Made by a program: the position numbers and the translations under genes. Under the pieces are notes generated by a model. The model saw only the letters and a list, made by a program, of their open reading frames with translations, was not told the DNA's origin and did no database searches. Shown in pieces: positions 18,303 to 31,412 of a DNA stretch of 31,412 bases (position 1 is its first letter; each line of letters starts with the position of its first letter). The stretch is from an uncultured Mycoplasmatota bacterium (GTDB lineage Bacteria; Bacillota_I; Bacilli_A; RF39; UBA660): assembly GCA_900546715.1 (NCBI GenBank), contig UREA01000015.1, forward strand, positions 1-31,412, read 5' to 3'.

Positions 18303-19664
18303 ATTAGTACAAGTATATCCTAAGTTATTTTCATAATAATTTTTAAAGCCACCGTATGATACATCAAATGTTCCTCCGGCTTCTAAATCAAGAGTTGATT
18401 GTGGTAAATCTGCTGAAATAGTTAAAACATGATTAGTATCATCATATGAAGCTATACCTGTTTGATTATTAAAGGTTATTATTTCAGGTTTATCCCCAAC
18501 AACATTTAAATAATCTTCTTCATTAGCAAATGTATAAGTGTAAACCCGACGAGCAATTCCCATATAATTTAGGCCTGTTTCACTACTACCAATTAATAAA
18601 TTATCACTAATAGTCATAGTTCCATCATAACCTTCAATACTTGATTCTGGTGATGAACATTCTGTAATGGCTGTAATAGCATATGGTGCGACATATAATA
18701 CGGCATTAACTTCCTTTTTGTTTCCAGCATCATCAGTTAAAGTAATTCCAACATCATATGGTCCACCAACAGTAGTTAGATAACCTTGAACTGCTGATTC
18801 ATCAGTAAAATTAAATGTACAATTTGAAGCATCATTGCAATATTCAACAAAGTCATCTATTGAATAAGTAGTTGTATTAACAACTTTATAAGATACTTTA
18901 AGTTCAGCAGTTGGAGCTGTTTCATCAACAACATGAACTGTACCACTATATGAATCATCTCCACAAGTAATGGTAAAATTGTAATCACCTAAAGCATTGG
19001 CATTAACATTGTTGTTATTTAAGTTACATGAACTTGCTCCTCCACCAGTGATGGTTGCATAATCATTGATATTATCCGATAATGTTTCACCCAATCCTAT
19101 AGTAACCTCTTTAAGAGTGACATTAGCTTTATTACTGCTCATATTTAAATAATAATAAACTCCAAATGCTACTGCTGCAATTAATACAACAATTATGATA
19201 ACAAATAAAACTTTGTTCATTGGTCTTTTTGGTTTTTCTTGTTTTGGAGGAACTGCTCCGATATCTTCTATTTTAGTTGGTTCAACAAATCCATTACTAC
19301 CAACACTTCCTAAAGCAATACTACTTGGCTCTTGACCTATGCCCCCACCCATATTGCTTGGCATATTAGAATTAGCATTTTCAGTACCTGGAATTGGTGT
19401 TGCTACTGGTTCTGCTGGTGTTGGAGTGTTTGGAGTTGGAACTTCAGGATTAGAAGTGATAGTTGCCCCTTGGGGAGGTACAGATCCTGGAACTTGATTT
19501 ACACCATCTACTTGAGGATTTGTAACCACATTTGGTGTTGGATTAATATTTGGTGCTCCTAAAGTATCTGGAGTTCCTAATGTATTGGAACCATTTAAAT
19601 TATTATTGGGAGTTGTTCCCAAATTTTGTGCTTGTCCTAAATTATTTTGATTTTGTTCATTCAT
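18285..19664 (-). CDS. Membrane-anchored protein with Pro/Asn-rich cytosolic tail and extracellular Ig-like domain
   Basis: A 459-aa single-pass protein. Residues 1-145 are low-complexity (Asn, Pro, Thr, Gly, Gln), with repeated LGTP/LGAP and PTPNTPTP segments. A basic patch KPKRPMNK precedes one helix (about 151-173), which puts the N-terminal tail inside and the rest outside. The outer part contains at least one Ig-like or DUF5011-like module (YATITGGG, then VHVVDETAPTAEL, then ITLTDDAGNKKEVNAVLYV). It also has several cysteines that could pair (SCNLNNNN with TCGDDS; YCNDASNC). Function is unknown; adhesion or envelope sensing is plausible. It is monocistronic, with a strong promoter and its own terminator. 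AAGGGG precedes the ATG. Confidence 0.8.
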   Translation of the reverse strand: MNEQNQNNLGQAQNLGTTPNNNLNGSNTLGTPDTLGAPNINPTPNVVTNPQVDGVNQVPGSVPPQGATITSNPEVPTPNTPTPAEPVATPIPGTENANSNMPSNMGGGIGQEPSSIALGSVGSNGFVEPTKIEDIGAVPPKQEKPKRPMNKVLFVIIIVVLIAAVAFGVYYYLNMSSNKANVTLKEVTIGLGETLSDNINDYATITGGGASSCNLNNNNVNANALGDYNFTITCGDDSYSGTVHVVDETAPTAELKVSYKVVNTTTYSIDDFVEYCNDASNCTFNFTDESAVQGYLTTVGGPYDVGITLTDDAGNKKEVNAVLYVAPYAITAITECSSPESSIEGYDGTMTISDNLLIGSSETGLNYMGIARRVYTYTFANEEDYLNVVGDKPEIITFNNQTGIASYDDTNHVLTISADLPQSTLDLEAGGTFDVSYGGFKNYYENNLGYTCTNNMNVN

Positions 19665-19695
19665 TATATCAGCCCCTTATTATTAGCATACTTTA

Positions 19696-19724
19696 ATTAT
19701 ACTGTTTTCTAAAATATTTTTCAA
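19696..19724 (-). promoter_or_regulatory. Promoter for the Ig-like membrane protein
   Basis: TTGAAA, 17-nt spacer, TATAAT: a near-consensus vegetative promoter 31 nt before the ATG. Confidence 0.85.
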
Positions 19725-19744
19725 CTACTTTTTAGTATTAATTG

Positions 19745-19773
19745 AAAAAAACTTAAGGCTAAAGCTTTAAGTT
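19745..19773 (-). terminator. Intrinsic terminator after murD
   Basis: A 10-position stem AACTTAAAGC/GCCTTAAGTT with one A-C mismatch and a TTTA loop, then a T tract. The stem starts on the base right after the murD TAA. Confidence 0.8.
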
Positions 19774-21081
19774 TTAAATCAATTTTTTAAATTCATCTCC
19801 CCGATCTTCAAACTTTTTATATTGATCTTGAGAAGAACTACCTGGTGATAATAATACTATTTCACCACCCTCAACATTTTCTTTAATCTTTTGTATCGCT
19901 GTATTTAAATTATAACATTTGATGCAAGGAATATTTTTAGTTTGGGCATAATCACTAACAATTTCTGTAACCTCACCAATAGAATAGATTATTTTAACAT
20001 TATCCAAATAATTATTTAGCTCATTAAAATCTTGATTACGATTTAGGCCACCTAAAATTAGATGAATTGGTTTATTAAATGTTTTTAATGCTGTAATTGT
20101 AGCTGTTGGATTAGTAGATTTAGAATCATTATAATAATCTACTCCATCTATAGTTTTAACATATTCAATTCTATGTTCTACTCCTCTAAATGTTTTGATA
20201 AATTCTGTAACTTTTTCTTTGTCTAAATTAAAGAGTTTAACAACTAATAAAGAAGCTAAAAGATTTTCATAGTTATGAGTGCCTTTTAATAACATATCAT
20301 CTAAATTAACATATTTTTTGTTATCTAAATATAAAAATCCATCTTTAATATAATTAGAATCATTATTAAAATATATTTTAGAAGATGCTATATCTTTAGT
20401 TAAATTCATAGAATCAATATTGCTATAATTAATTACAGCAATATCTTTATTAGTATGATTATTAAAGATTTTTTTCTTAGTATTGATATAATTTTCATAA
20501 GTTCCATGATAATCTAAATGGGTAGGACAAAGATTAGTAAGAACACTGATATTAGTTTTAAAATCATGAAAATCATATAATTGATGGTCACTGATTTCTA
20601 AAAGTAAAATATCATTACTACTTATATCACTCAGTAAATCACATAAAGGTGTACCAATATTTCCGCCGAGGATAACTTTATATCCATGTAACTTTAATAA
20701 ATTATAAATCATTGTAACAGTTGTAGTTTTTCCATTAGAACCAGTTACACCAATAATGGTTAAATACTCAGGTAAATAATGATATGCAAGTTCCATTTCA
20801 TTAATACAAGGAATATTTAACTCATGAATTTTTTTTGCAACATCACTAGTAGCCATTATCGCAGGATTTTTTACTATTAAATCATAATTTTTACTTATTA
20901 AACTACATTGATCTTCAGTAATAATTATTTTTACTTTTAGCGACTCTAATAACTCTTTATCTTCTTTTTTTAGCTCTTTTAAATCACTTATTGTAACATC
21001 ATTTTTTAAAGCTAGTAGTTTTGCTGCGGCAATACCACTACGAGCTGCTCCTAAAATTAAGATTTTTTTCCTTTCATACAT
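19774..21081 (-). CDS. murD: UDP-N-acetylmuramoyl-L-alanine:D-glutamate ligase
   Basis: Adds D-glutamate to UDP-MurNAc-L-Ala in cytosolic peptidoglycan precursor synthesis. The 435-aa protein has the MurD-like N-terminal Rossmann strand KILILGAARSGIAAAKLL and the Mur ligase P-loop GVTGSNGKTTT (111-121). The central domain shows LLLEISDHQL and NLCPTHLDYHGT, and the C-terminal domain shows HRIEYV, YYNDSKSTNP, ILGGLNRNQDF and LLSPGSSSQDQYKKFEDRGDEF, all matching MurD rather than MurC/E/F. It stands outside a division and cell wall cluster, which is unusual, and follows a DUF3419-like gene by 48 nt. It has its own promoter. AGGTGAT precedes the ATG. Confidence 0.95.
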   Translation of the reverse strand: MYERKKILILGAARSGIAAAKLLALKNDVTISDLKELKKEDKELLESLKVKIIITEDQCSLISKNYDLIVKNPAIMATSDVAKKIHELNIPCINEMELAYHYLPEYLTIIGVTGSNGKTTTVTMIYNLLKLHGYKVILGGNIGTPLCDLLSDISSNDILLLEISDHQLYDFHDFKTNISVLTNLCPTHLDYHGTYENYINTKKKIFNNHTNKDIAVINYSNIDSMNLTKDIASSKIYFNNDSNYIKDGFLYLDNKKYVNLDDMLLKGTHNYENLLASLLVVKLFNLDKEKVTEFIKTFRGVEHRIEYVKTIDGVDYYNDSKSTNPTATITALKTFNKPIHLILGGLNRNQDFNELNNYLDNVKIIYSIGEVTEIVSDYAQTKNIPCIKCYNLNTAIQKIKENVEGGEIVLLSPGSSSQDQYKKFEDRGDEFKKLI

Positions 21082-21098
21082 TTATATCACCTACTAAA

Positions 21099-21127
21099 AT
21101 TATATATTTTTATTGCTCTTTTTGCAA
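21099..21127 (-). promoter_or_regulatory. Promoter for murD
   Basis: TTGCAA, 17-nt spacer, TATAAT between the DUF3419-like gene and murD, 17 nt before the ATG. It gives murD expression independent of the upstream genes. Confidence 0.75.
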
Positions 21128-21129
21128 TA

Positions 21130-21876
21130 TTATCTCTTATTTAAACTAAGAATATAATTACTTCTATTAGTAATTCCTGGTATTTTAGTAACATCAAAGC
21201 CATTTTGATAAAATTCAATTTGTTCTTCACTATTCATTGTCCAAGCATATAGTGCTAAAATATTAGGAATATTAAATTCATCTAGAAAATCCCGATAGTT
21301 TGAAACACTAAAATCTAAATAATTATAAATATTTGATAGTATTAATATATCAAAATCATTACTAATTAAATTTTTTAAATCTAATAAATTACAGTTATAA
21401 AATACCGGAACATCTATTTTTCCTAATATATTTTGTAATTCATAGTATTTTTCTTTATTTAAATAAGGTATCTTTACACTATTATTTTTTAATGATGATA
21501 AAAATAAAGTGTTATTAGTTTTAATTGAAGAAAAATTTTTTTGTAAAATATATAACTTATTGAAAAAACAAGTACTTTCTTTTGGCAAAAATGGGAGTAA
21601 TTTGTTATATATTTTTAGATTATCTAAATTATCTGTTATAAACATTTGATAGAAATCTTCATAAGATAAATACTTAATTGCCGTAAATTTTAATAAAAAG
21701 TAATACCAAGTAACAATATTATAATCAAAAACTTCAATACTCTTGGCCCCATTTAGAAGAGAAGTAAAATACTGATCTCCACTACCTAAAACAGTTAAAA
21801 CTCGAGCATTAGAAAAATCAAATATATCTTTATAGGCACTAACATTTTCGTCAGTAAAATCATATATCTTTTGCAT
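21130..21876 (-). CDS. DUF3419/BtaA-like SAM-binding protein
   Basis: The N-terminal segment ARVLTVLGSGDQYFTSLLNGAKSIEVFDYN resembles the SAM-binding strand-loop of DUF3419 proteins, which include BtaA (S-adenosylmethionine:diacylglycerol 3-amino-3-carboxypropyltransferase). Confidence 0.6.
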   Translation of the reverse strand: MQKIYDFTDENVSAYKDIFDFSNARVLTVLGSGDQYFTSLLNGAKSIEVFDYNIVTWYYFLLKFTAIKYLSYEDFYQMFITDNLDNLKIYNKLLPFLPKESTCFFNKLYILQKNFSSIKTNNTLFLSSLKNNSVKIPYLNKEKYYELQNILGKIDVPVFYNCNLLDLKNLISNDFDILILSNIYNYLDFSVSNYRDFLDEFNIPNILALYAWTMNSEEQIEFYQNGFDVTKIPGITNRSNYILSLNKR

Positions 21877-24800
21877 AAATACCCTCTTATCTACTATATC
21901 TCATATTAAATTTTTCAATTTGAGATAAATGTTCTTTAGATCTTTGTAGCATTCTAGATATACCTAATTCTCTATCGTTATCTTGATTAAAATTTTCGGT
22001 ATTTCTAATAATTTCACTGCTAGTTACTATTTGTCTAATTAAATCAAAATTTGCTTCATTTAAAATGATATCATTATTTTCTAAATTAATTTGTTTTACG
22101 GAAGCATTTCGGATATAACCTTTATAAAAAGTTAATTCTAATTCTAAAGCAGTAGGCATTGGTTGATTAATATTAGATAATGAAGGTATAATAATATTTA
22201 ATTTATTATTTATAATTGTAATTTTATATTGATGAGAATGGCCATGTAAAATTATTGGAGAACATGTTTCTATTAAGCTACCATTATTGATATGGTGAAA
22301 TAATTGAATTTTATCGTTTTTTAAATTAATCGTCATATTATTATAACCACCGATGATAAAATCATGACGATAGTTATTACATAAATCAATTAAATTTAAG
22401 CAATATGTATTTAGAGCACTTAAATCATGATCTCCAGCAACACTAAAGGTTAAAATACTTTTATCTGATGGATAATTTTTGATAAAATGTTCTGCTTGCT
22501 TATATACATCAGTTATTTTTTGTGAGCCAGCTGTATAAGTTCCATCAATAATGTCTCCTCCACAAAAAATTAGATGAATGCCATTTTTAACACAATAATC
22601 AAAGGCTTTATTTATTAAATCTATTCTTTCTAAATCATTACCAAAATGAAGGTCAGATATTAGTAAGACTTTTAAACTATTATCTTCAGCATCAGTAATG
22701 ATTGTTCTATCTTGAGACATATTTTTTAAATCTTTTAAATTATAGATTGAATTAACTCCATTATATCTTATATTACCATTAGAATAATACTTGCGATAAT
22801 ATGTAAAACCATTATTTTTTAAATTTAATAAATCCGCAGTTAACTTTTCAGGTGTAATATGTAATTCTTCACATATTTCATTACCAGTTTTTTGTTCTTT
22901 AATCATGGCAATTAATCTTGGGATATAATTTGTTTCATCTATTCTTTCTTCATGAGTTATTACTTTTTCTTGAGCTAATAATTTTCTAATTTTAGGAATT
23001 AAGAAATTGTAAAAAGATTTACTTAAATCTTTATTCCAATTTTCACTTGGTTTTGGATTGTGTAAATCACTACCATATCTAGCTATAATTAGTGCTTTTT
23101 CTTCTTCACTTAAAGAATTAATTACAGCATTTATTTTTTCTTCAGAATAGTTACTAAAATATTCATAAATTGATTGCAACCTTGACATTAAAAAAACCCC
23201 CTTTAAATATGGGATATATATTAACACAAATTGCCAATTTTGTCAAATTGAGCAAAAAAAGAAGATGCTATATAGCATCTTCTTGAGATCCTTCTAGTTC
23301 TGTTTTTAAATCAGCATCATCCATAAGTTTTTCTTCTAGGACTTCACTAGCATCATCATCTAAAACATCTTTTTCAAGTTCTATAGTTAAATCACTATAT
23401 TGTTTATAACCTGTACCTGCAGGGATAAGTTTTCCAATGATAACATTTTCTTTTAAACCTTGCAAGTAGTCAACTTTACCATGAATAGCAGCATCGGTTA
23501 AAACTCTTGTTGTTTCTTGGAATGATGCAGCAGATAAGAATGAATCTGTTTCAAGAGATGACTTCGTAATACCAAGCATAATTGGATTACCTTTAGCAGG
23601 AATGCCACCAGATAAAATGACTGGTTTATTTCCTTCAGTAAATTCTCTTAGTGATACAGTTAGACCTTCAACAAAGTCTGTGTCACCACTATCTGTAATA
23701 CGAACTTTATTAATCATTCTCTTAACAATAATTTCAATATGTTTATCGGAAATATCAACACCTTGAAGTTTATATACTTTTTGAACTTCTTTTAGTATGT
23801 ATTCTTGAGCAGTAAGTGGGTCTGTTACAGCAAGTAATTCTTTTGGTGAAATAACACCTTCAGTAAGTTTGTCACCAGCTTCAACAGTGTCTCCAACACT
23901 AACACGAACCTTCATGTTGTAATTTGTTACGTGTTCTCTTACACCTGCTTCATTTTCAATAGTAATTAGATGTTTGCCATTTTGTTCTTCGATACCAATA
24001 ACTTTACCAGAAATTTCAGCAATTGTTGCTTTTCCTTTTGGAGTACGTGCTTCAAATAATTCTTCAACTCTTGGAAGCCCTTGAGTAATATCGGCATCTC
24101 CACCATGGGCAACACCTCCTGAGTGGAATGTACGCATGGTTAACTGAGTACCTGGTTCACCAATTGATTGAGCAGCCATAATACCTACAGCTTCACCCTT
24201 TTCAACTAAGTTACCAGTTGCAAGGTTACGTCCATAACATTTTTGACATACACCATTATTTGATTTACATGTAAGAATACTTCTAATTTCGATCTTTTTA
24301 ATACCTGCTTTAGTAATTTTAGCAACTGCATTTTCAGTAATCATTTCTCCAGCTTCAACGATAACTTCTTTAGTTTCTGGATTAACAATTTTCTTAGATG
24401 CAAAACGACCTAAAATACGTTCAGCAAGTGGTTCAATTATAGTGTTATCTTTATCATTTAATAAATCATATACTACTAAGCCTTGAACAGAACCACAGTC
24501 GTATTCTTTAACTATGATATCTTGAGCAACATCAACTAAACGACGAGTTAAGTATCCAGAGTCAGCAGTACGAAGAGCAGTATCGGCAGAACCTTTTCTT
24601 GAACCGTGAGTTGATAAGAAGAATTCAGATACACTTAATCCTTCGATAAATGATGAAGTAATTGGAATTTCTACGGTAGAACCATCTGGTCTAGCCATAA
24701 GTCCACGCATTCCTGCAAGTTGAGTGAAGTTCGAAATTGAACCACGAGCACCACTGTTCATCATCATGAAGATTGGGTTATCATAATTATTCTTACTAAG

Positions 24801-27800
24801 TTCAGCAAGTTCATCTTTAATTTCATCGGTTGCATTATTCCAGGCAGTAATAACATTTTCATATCTTTCAGTTTCAGTTATTAAACCTCTTTGATATTGT
24901 TTATTTATTTTATCTACTTTAGCTTTAGCACGTTCAATAATTTCTTCTTTATCATCACTTCTTACAACGTCAGCGATTGATACTGTTACACCTGCAACTG
25001 TTGAATATTTGAAACCTAAGTCTTTTAATTTATCAAGCATAATTGATGTTTCTGTAGTTTTATATCTTTTAAATACTTGAGCAATCAACCAGCCTAAAGT
25101 TTTCTTAATAAATGGTTGTACTAATGGCATTTTAGCTATTTCTTCTGGAATATTTGAACCCATGCTCAAGAAATATTTATCTGGTGTTATTCCTTCGATA
25201 TTTTCTTTAGTTCCTTCATTAACATATGGGAATGTATCTGGTAGTATTTCATTAAATTTAATTTTACCTACAGTTGTAACTAAATATTTATCTTTTTGTT
25301 CATCAGTAAACAATTTATATTTAAATGAACTAACTGGAATAGCAATTCTTGTATGAAGATCAATTTCTCTTCTTTCATATGCCATTAATGCTTCATTTGG
25401 ATCTTTATATACGTGTCCTTCATTTGGAAGACCCGCATATTCAATAGTTAGGTAACAATTACCTAAAACCATGTCTTGGCTTGGTGTAACGATTGGTTTT
25501 CCATCTTTAGGGTTTAATATGTTATTAGCACCAAGCATAAGTATTCTAGCTTCAGCTTTGGCTTCTTCAGAAAGTGGTACGTGAACCGCCATTTGGTCAC
25601 CATCGAAGTCAGCGTTAAATGCTGTACATACTAGTGGGTGAAGACGAATTGCTTAACCACCAACTAAAACTGGTTCAAATGCTTGAATACCAAGTCTATG
25701 TAGAGTTGGAGCACGGTTTAAAAGTACTGGATACTCTGTAATTACATCTTCAACAATATCCCATACTGCTTCATCACGAGCATCGATTAATTTTTTAGCT
25801 CCCTTAATGTTATGAGCAAGACCACGTTCTACAATACCATTAATTACATGTGGTTTAAATAATTCAATAGCCATTTCTTTAGGTAGACCACATTGATACA
25901 TTTTTAGGTTTGGTCCAACAACGATAACCGAACGACCTGAATAATCAACTCTCTTACCTAACAAGTTTTGACGGAAACGACCTTGTTTACCTTTAAGCAT
26001 GCTAGATAAACTCTTAAGTGGACGATTACTTGCAGCAGTAATACTTCTGCCACGACGACCATTATCAAATAGAGAGTCAACAGCTTCTTGAAGCATACGC
26101 TTTTCATTTTGAACAATAATAGTTGGTGCTCCAAGTTCTAATAACTTCTTTAAACGATTATTACGATTAATAATACGACGATATAAATCGTTTAAGTCAC
26201 TAGTTGCGAATCTTCCACCATCAAGTTGAATCATCGGACGAAGTTCTGGAGGTATTACAGGTAGTACATCTAGAACCATCCATTCAGGTTTATTACCTGA
26301 TTCTTGGAATGCTACTAAGCAATCAAGACGTTTTACTAAACGAATTCTCTTTTGACCTGTAGTATTTTCAAGTTCTGCTCTTAAATCTTCAATTTCTTTA
26401 TCTAAATCAACACGTTTTAGTAATTCTTTAATAGCTTCAGCACCCATACCTACAGTAAAAGTATTACCATATTTTTCATAGTAAGCACGATATTCTTTAT
26501 CTGATAAGGTTTGTTTTACTTCAAGTGGTGCTGTTCCTGGGTCAATTACAACGTATGAAACAAAATATAATACTTCTTCTAGGTCTCTCGGAGACATATC
26601 TAGAACAAGACCCATTTTAGATGGAACACCTTTAAAGAACCAGATGTGAGAACATGGTGCTGCTAGTTCAATGTGCCCCATTCTTTCACGTCTTACTTTA
26701 GAACGAGTAACTTCAACACCACAACGATCACAAATAATATTTTTATATCTTAATCTTTTGTATTTCCCACAGCTACATTCATAATCTTTAGTTGGTCCAA
26801 AGATTTTTTCACAGAATAAACCATCTCTTTCGGGTTTTAGGGTCCGATAGTTAATTGTTTCGGGTTTCTTTACTTCCCCATAAGACCATGAACGGATCTT
26901 TTCTGGGGAAGCAATACTAACCTTTATTCCTTTAAATTTACTTACATCAATCATTTTTATTCACCTATATCCCCTTCATCTAAAGTATCTATATCACCTG
27001 GAAATTCTAAATCATCTAAATCCTTTTCTTCCTCTTCTTCGTAATCATCAATTGGAGTTGATTCATCTGGTTCACTTGGAGTGATATCATTTGGTGTTAC
27101 TTCTATTTCATCAATTCTAAAAGCATCATTTTCATCGTCATCTTCTTCTATTTCTTTGAATTCTATTACTTTATCATCTTGATCTATTATTTGAACATCT
27201 AGCGCTAAAGCTTGGAATTCTTTAACTAATACTCTGAATGATTCAGGAACTCCTGCTTGATCAACTACTTTACCTTTTACTAATGATTCATAAACTTTAA
27301 CACGACCTACAATATCATCTGCTTTAACAGTAAGGATTTCTTGAAGAACATGAGAAGCACCATAAGCATATAATGCCCAAACTTCCATTTCTCCAAATCT
27401 TTGACCTCCAAATTGGGCTTTACCACCAAGAGGTTGTTGAGTAACAAGTGAATAAGGTCCAGTTGCACGAGCATGAAGTTTATCATCTACCATGTGATGT
27501 AATTTTACCATGTACATAACACCAACATTGATACGATGATCGAATGCCTCTCCAGTACGGCCATCGCGAAGTTCAACTTTACCATCTTCAGCCATACCAG
27601 CAGCTTTCATTTCTTCTAAGATATCTTCCCATGTAGCTCCATCAAATACTGGAGTTGCATAATGAACACCTAATTTTTTACCAGCCATTCCTAAATGTAA
27701 TTCAAGAATTTGACCAATATTCATACGAGATGGAACACCTAGAGGATTAAGCATGATGTCAACTGGTCTACCATCTGGTAAGTAAGGCATATCTTCTTCT

Positions 27801-30800
27801 GGTAAAATAAGTGAGATAACCCCTTTATTACCATGACGACCTGACATTTTATCTCCGACTTGAATCTTACGTTTTTGAATTATATATACTCTGATAACTT
27901 TAGATACTCCTGCACCTAATTCATCAGAATTTTCTTTTGTGTATACTTTAACATCGTGAACAATACCACCTGCACCATGTTCAACACGTAGTGATGTATC
28001 TCTTACTTCACGAGTCTTTTCACCAAATATAGCATGTAATAATTTTTCTTCACTAGTTAATTCTTGAACACCTTTTGGTGTAACTTTACCAACTAGGATG
28101 TCTCCTTCTTTTACTTCTGTACCAATTCTAACAATACCATCAGCATCAAGATTTTTACGAGCATCTTCACCTACATTTGGAATATCTCTAGTTATTTCTT
28201 CTGGTCCAAGCTTTGTATCACGACATTCTATATCATAATGCGAAATATGAAGTGATGTATAAACATCATCTTTAACTAATCTTTCGTTTAATATTACTGC
28301 GTCTTCGTAATTATAACCATTAAATGTCATGAAAGCAACAGTCATATTTTTACCTAAAGCTAGTTCTCCTCCATCTGTTGATGGTCCATCAGCAATTACT
28401 TGACCAGCATGAACTTTATCGCCAGCTTTAACTAATGGATGGTGATTTATACAACTTGATGCATTAGATCTTTCAAAGTTAGCAAGGTTGTATGTATCTG
28501 TTCCTTTTGCTACTTTAACAACTATTTTTAAACCATCAGCATATTCTACTACACCATCAGCTTTACATACAATTGTTGAACCAGAATCCCTTGCTGCAAT
28601 ATATTCAACACCTGTACCAACTATTGGTGCTTCAGTTTCTAGTAGTGGCACTGCTTGACGTTGCATGTTAGCACCCATTAGTGTACGGTTAGCATCGTCA
28701 TATTCAAGGAATGGAATACAACTAGTTGTAATTGCTACAACTTGACTAGGTGCAACGTCGATGAAATTAACATGCATCTTATCAACATATACAGTATCAC
28801 CATTTAAACGAGCGATAACTTCATCTTCAACAATTTCATTATTTTCATTTAATTTTATTGTTGCTTGAGAAATATAGTAATCTTTTTCTTCATCAGCAGT
28901 CATATAAACTACTTCATCTGTTACTTTACCATTTTCAACCTTCTTATAAGGAGTCATGATAAAACCATATTCATTTATTTTTGCATAACCCGCAAGAGAT
29001 GTAATAAGTCCGATATTTTGACCTTCTGGAGATTCAATTGGACAAATACGACCATAATGGGATGAATTAACATCACGAACGTCCATTCCTGCACGATCAC
29101 GAGATAGTCCACCAGGTCCTAGGCTTGATAAACGTCTTTTATCAGTAAGTTCTGCAATTGGGTTAATTTGATCCATGAACTTAGATAATTGAGATGAGCC
29201 AAAGAATTCTTTTAGGGCAGCAGTTACAGGACGAATATTAATTAAAGTCTTTGGAGTAACTGTTTCAAGTTCTTGAGTAGTCATTCTTTCACGAATAACT
29301 CTTTCCATTCTTGCCATACCAATTCTAAATTGATTTTGAATTAATTCTCCAACTTGACGAACTCTTCTATTACCTAAGTTATCGATTTCATCATCTGAAC
29401 CAATACCAGAATGCAAACCAATATAATAATTTAGTGATGCATAAACATCAGGTATTGTAAGACGTCTTACATCAACTCGTGGATCTGTACCAATTATTGT
29501 AATAGTTTTCTTTTCATCAAGAGGATCTATTACTTTTACAGTTTGAATTTTATTGTAATCATCTAATTCTTCATTGATTTTAGCTTCTTTAATATTTAAA
29601 CCTTCAGCAAAAAGAGGTTTTAGTGTTTCTATTAATTCTTTGGTTATAAGAGTTCCAGCTTCAGCAATTACTTCTTTACCATTTATAATAGGTTCTGCTA
29701 AAGTTAAGCCAGTTAATCTATCTAAAATATTTAATTTTTTATTAAATTTATAACGACCAACTTTAGCTAAGTCATAACGGAATCTATCAAAGAATCTTGT
29801 AATAAGTTGGTTCTTTGATGAATCAAGTGTTGCTGGTTCACCTGGTCTTAGTTTTTCATAAATTTCAATTAATGCTTCATCTGTATTATTAGTATTATCT
29901 TTTTCTAATGTATTGATAATATATTCATTTTCACCAAATAATTCAATAATATCTTCATCACTAGATAAACCTAAAGCTCTAAGTAGAGTTGTTACAGTTA
30001 CTTTTCTAGTTCTGTCAATTCTGACATATAAAACATTACGAGCATCAGTTTCGTATTCTAACCAGGTACCTTTATTAGGTATTAATTCTCCACTAATTAT
30101 ATGACGTCCATTTTTGTCAATTTCCTTTTTAAAATAAACACTAGGACTACGTACAAGTTGAGAGACAATAACTCTTTCTGCTCCATTTATAATAAATGTT
30201 CCAGCATCAGTCATTAAAGGCATGTCACCTAAGAATATCGTTTGTTCTTTTACTTCTCCAGTTTCATGCACGAAAAGACGAGCTTCAACCTTAAGTGGTG
30301 CAGCATAGTTTACCATTCTTTCTTTAGCTTCTTTAATAGAATATCTTGGTTCATCAAAATAATAATCACCAAATTCTAAAGAAATATTACCAGTAAAGCT
30401 TTCAACAGGAAATAAATCATCAAAGATTTCTTTGATGCCTTCATCCAAAAATTCTTGATAGCTTTTCTTTTGAATTTCTAATAAATCTTTCAACTCCAAA
30501 ACGTTTTTCGTTCTCGAAAAACTTCTTCTTTCACGATAGTCACCAAATTTTTTAACTTTATAAGCCACGATATCACCCCATACACAATTTTTTTTAGACT
30601 ATATATTTAAAAAAATAAATATACCACCAATTTAAAATTCTAAATCCTAAATGGAAATATGTCAACTGATTTTTGCACGAAATACAAAAAAACCTTTACT
30701 TTTTTCCACTATTTCAATATTATACCACTTTTCTAGTGCCTTTTTTGTCGATTTAGCACCTTGGTCTTTATTTATGACAAACCATAATTCTCCATCTTCA

Positions 30801-31412
30801 TCTAAATGCTCTTTTGCCTCCGTTAGTATTTGTAATACTGTCATCTTTCCTGCCCTAATCGGCGGATTTGTTATTATATATTTATATTTATTTAATACAT
30901 TCTCATAAACATTACTTTCATATACTTTACAATTATTTATTTCATTTAATTTTATATTTCTTTCACATAAATGAATTGCTCTTTTATTTATATCAATTAT
31001 TTCAACAGTAGCACCAGTTAAAGCCGCTAAAGTGATGCCAATAAATCCATAACCGCCACCAACATCTAAAACTAGTTCGTTTTCTAATTTAGAGTGATAC
31101 CTTAAAAATGTTTCTACTAACAATTTAGATGCATAATCTATTTTATTTTTAGAAAATACACCATTATCACTTAAAAATGTAAGTGTAATATCATTTGTTT
31201 GATAAGTTATCTCTCTTATCTCACTTTTTAAATTTTCGTTATTTGTAAAATAATGTTCCAATAAAAGGTCCCCTTTTCTCCGACATATATTTAGTATACA
31301 ATAAAATTTCGTTTAAAGCAACTAATTTTGTTAAATCTTTGAATTAAATTGTAAGTTCCCGTATTTTTTAATATGGGAACTTAGTTGTTAAATTTGATTT
31401 TGAGTGTTTTTT

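Overview
The window reads as chromosomal DNA from a low-G+C Firmicute (Bacilli, perhaps an RF39/Erysipelotrichales-like lineage). It is strongly AT-rich and uses ATG, GTG and TTG starts behind AGGAGG-type ribosome binding sites. Stops are TAA, TAG and TGA with no sign of UGA reassignment. Gene content is Bacilli-like: the ybxB-type methyltransferase directly before rpoB-rpoC, an arginine deiminase operon, murD and a class B sortase. MurD and the sortase argue for a walled cell rather than a wall-less mollicute. All genes but the sortase lie on the minus strand, so the biological reading order runs from high to low coordinates.

Layout in transcription order (high to low). (1) 31412-23254: ybxB-like rRNA methyltransferase, rpoB with its own TTGACA-17-TAGAAT promoter, then rpoC ending in a strong terminator. 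The rpoC reading frame carries an in-frame TAA at codon 434, just before the NADFDGDQM catalytic loop. (2) 23246-19745: a metallophosphoesterase with an N-terminal regulatory-looking extension, a DUF3419/BtaA-like protein, and murD with its own promoter. (3) 19724-14156: a surface/envelope block holding an Ig-like membrane-anchored protein, two unknown proteins (one anchored), the only plus-strand gene (class B sortase with a large unknown cytosolic domain), and a divergent small secreted protein with a degenerate sorting-like tail. (4) 14151-11670: lysS coupled by a 1-nt overlap to an unknown helical protein. (5) 11658-4803: an amino-acid ABC importer (binding lipoprotein, permease, ATPase) followed directly by arcA-arcB-arcC-arcD, probably one arginine uptake and fermentation unit. 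(6) 4786-54: a second YfcC-type transporter with a duplicated N-terminal membrane hairpin, an unknown protein, and a short ClpA/ClpC-type ATPase.

In the arginine unit, arginine would be imported, deiminated to citrulline, phosphorolysed to ornithine and carbamoyl phosphate, and used by carbamate kinase to make ATP, with ornithine exchanged by the YfcC-type antiporter. Arrangement is very compact. Several intrinsic terminators include the stop codon or last codons of the gene they end, and within the arc operon the last codons of each gene form the ribosome binding site of the next.

The best leads are the interrupted rpoC, two rifampicin-site substitutions in RpoB, the sortase with a novel cytosolic domain beside a possible substrate, and the duplicated hairpin on the second YfcC-type transporter. 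No tRNA, rRNA, CRISPR array, insertion sequence or prophage gene was seen, and no gene-free stretch exceeds 300 bases.
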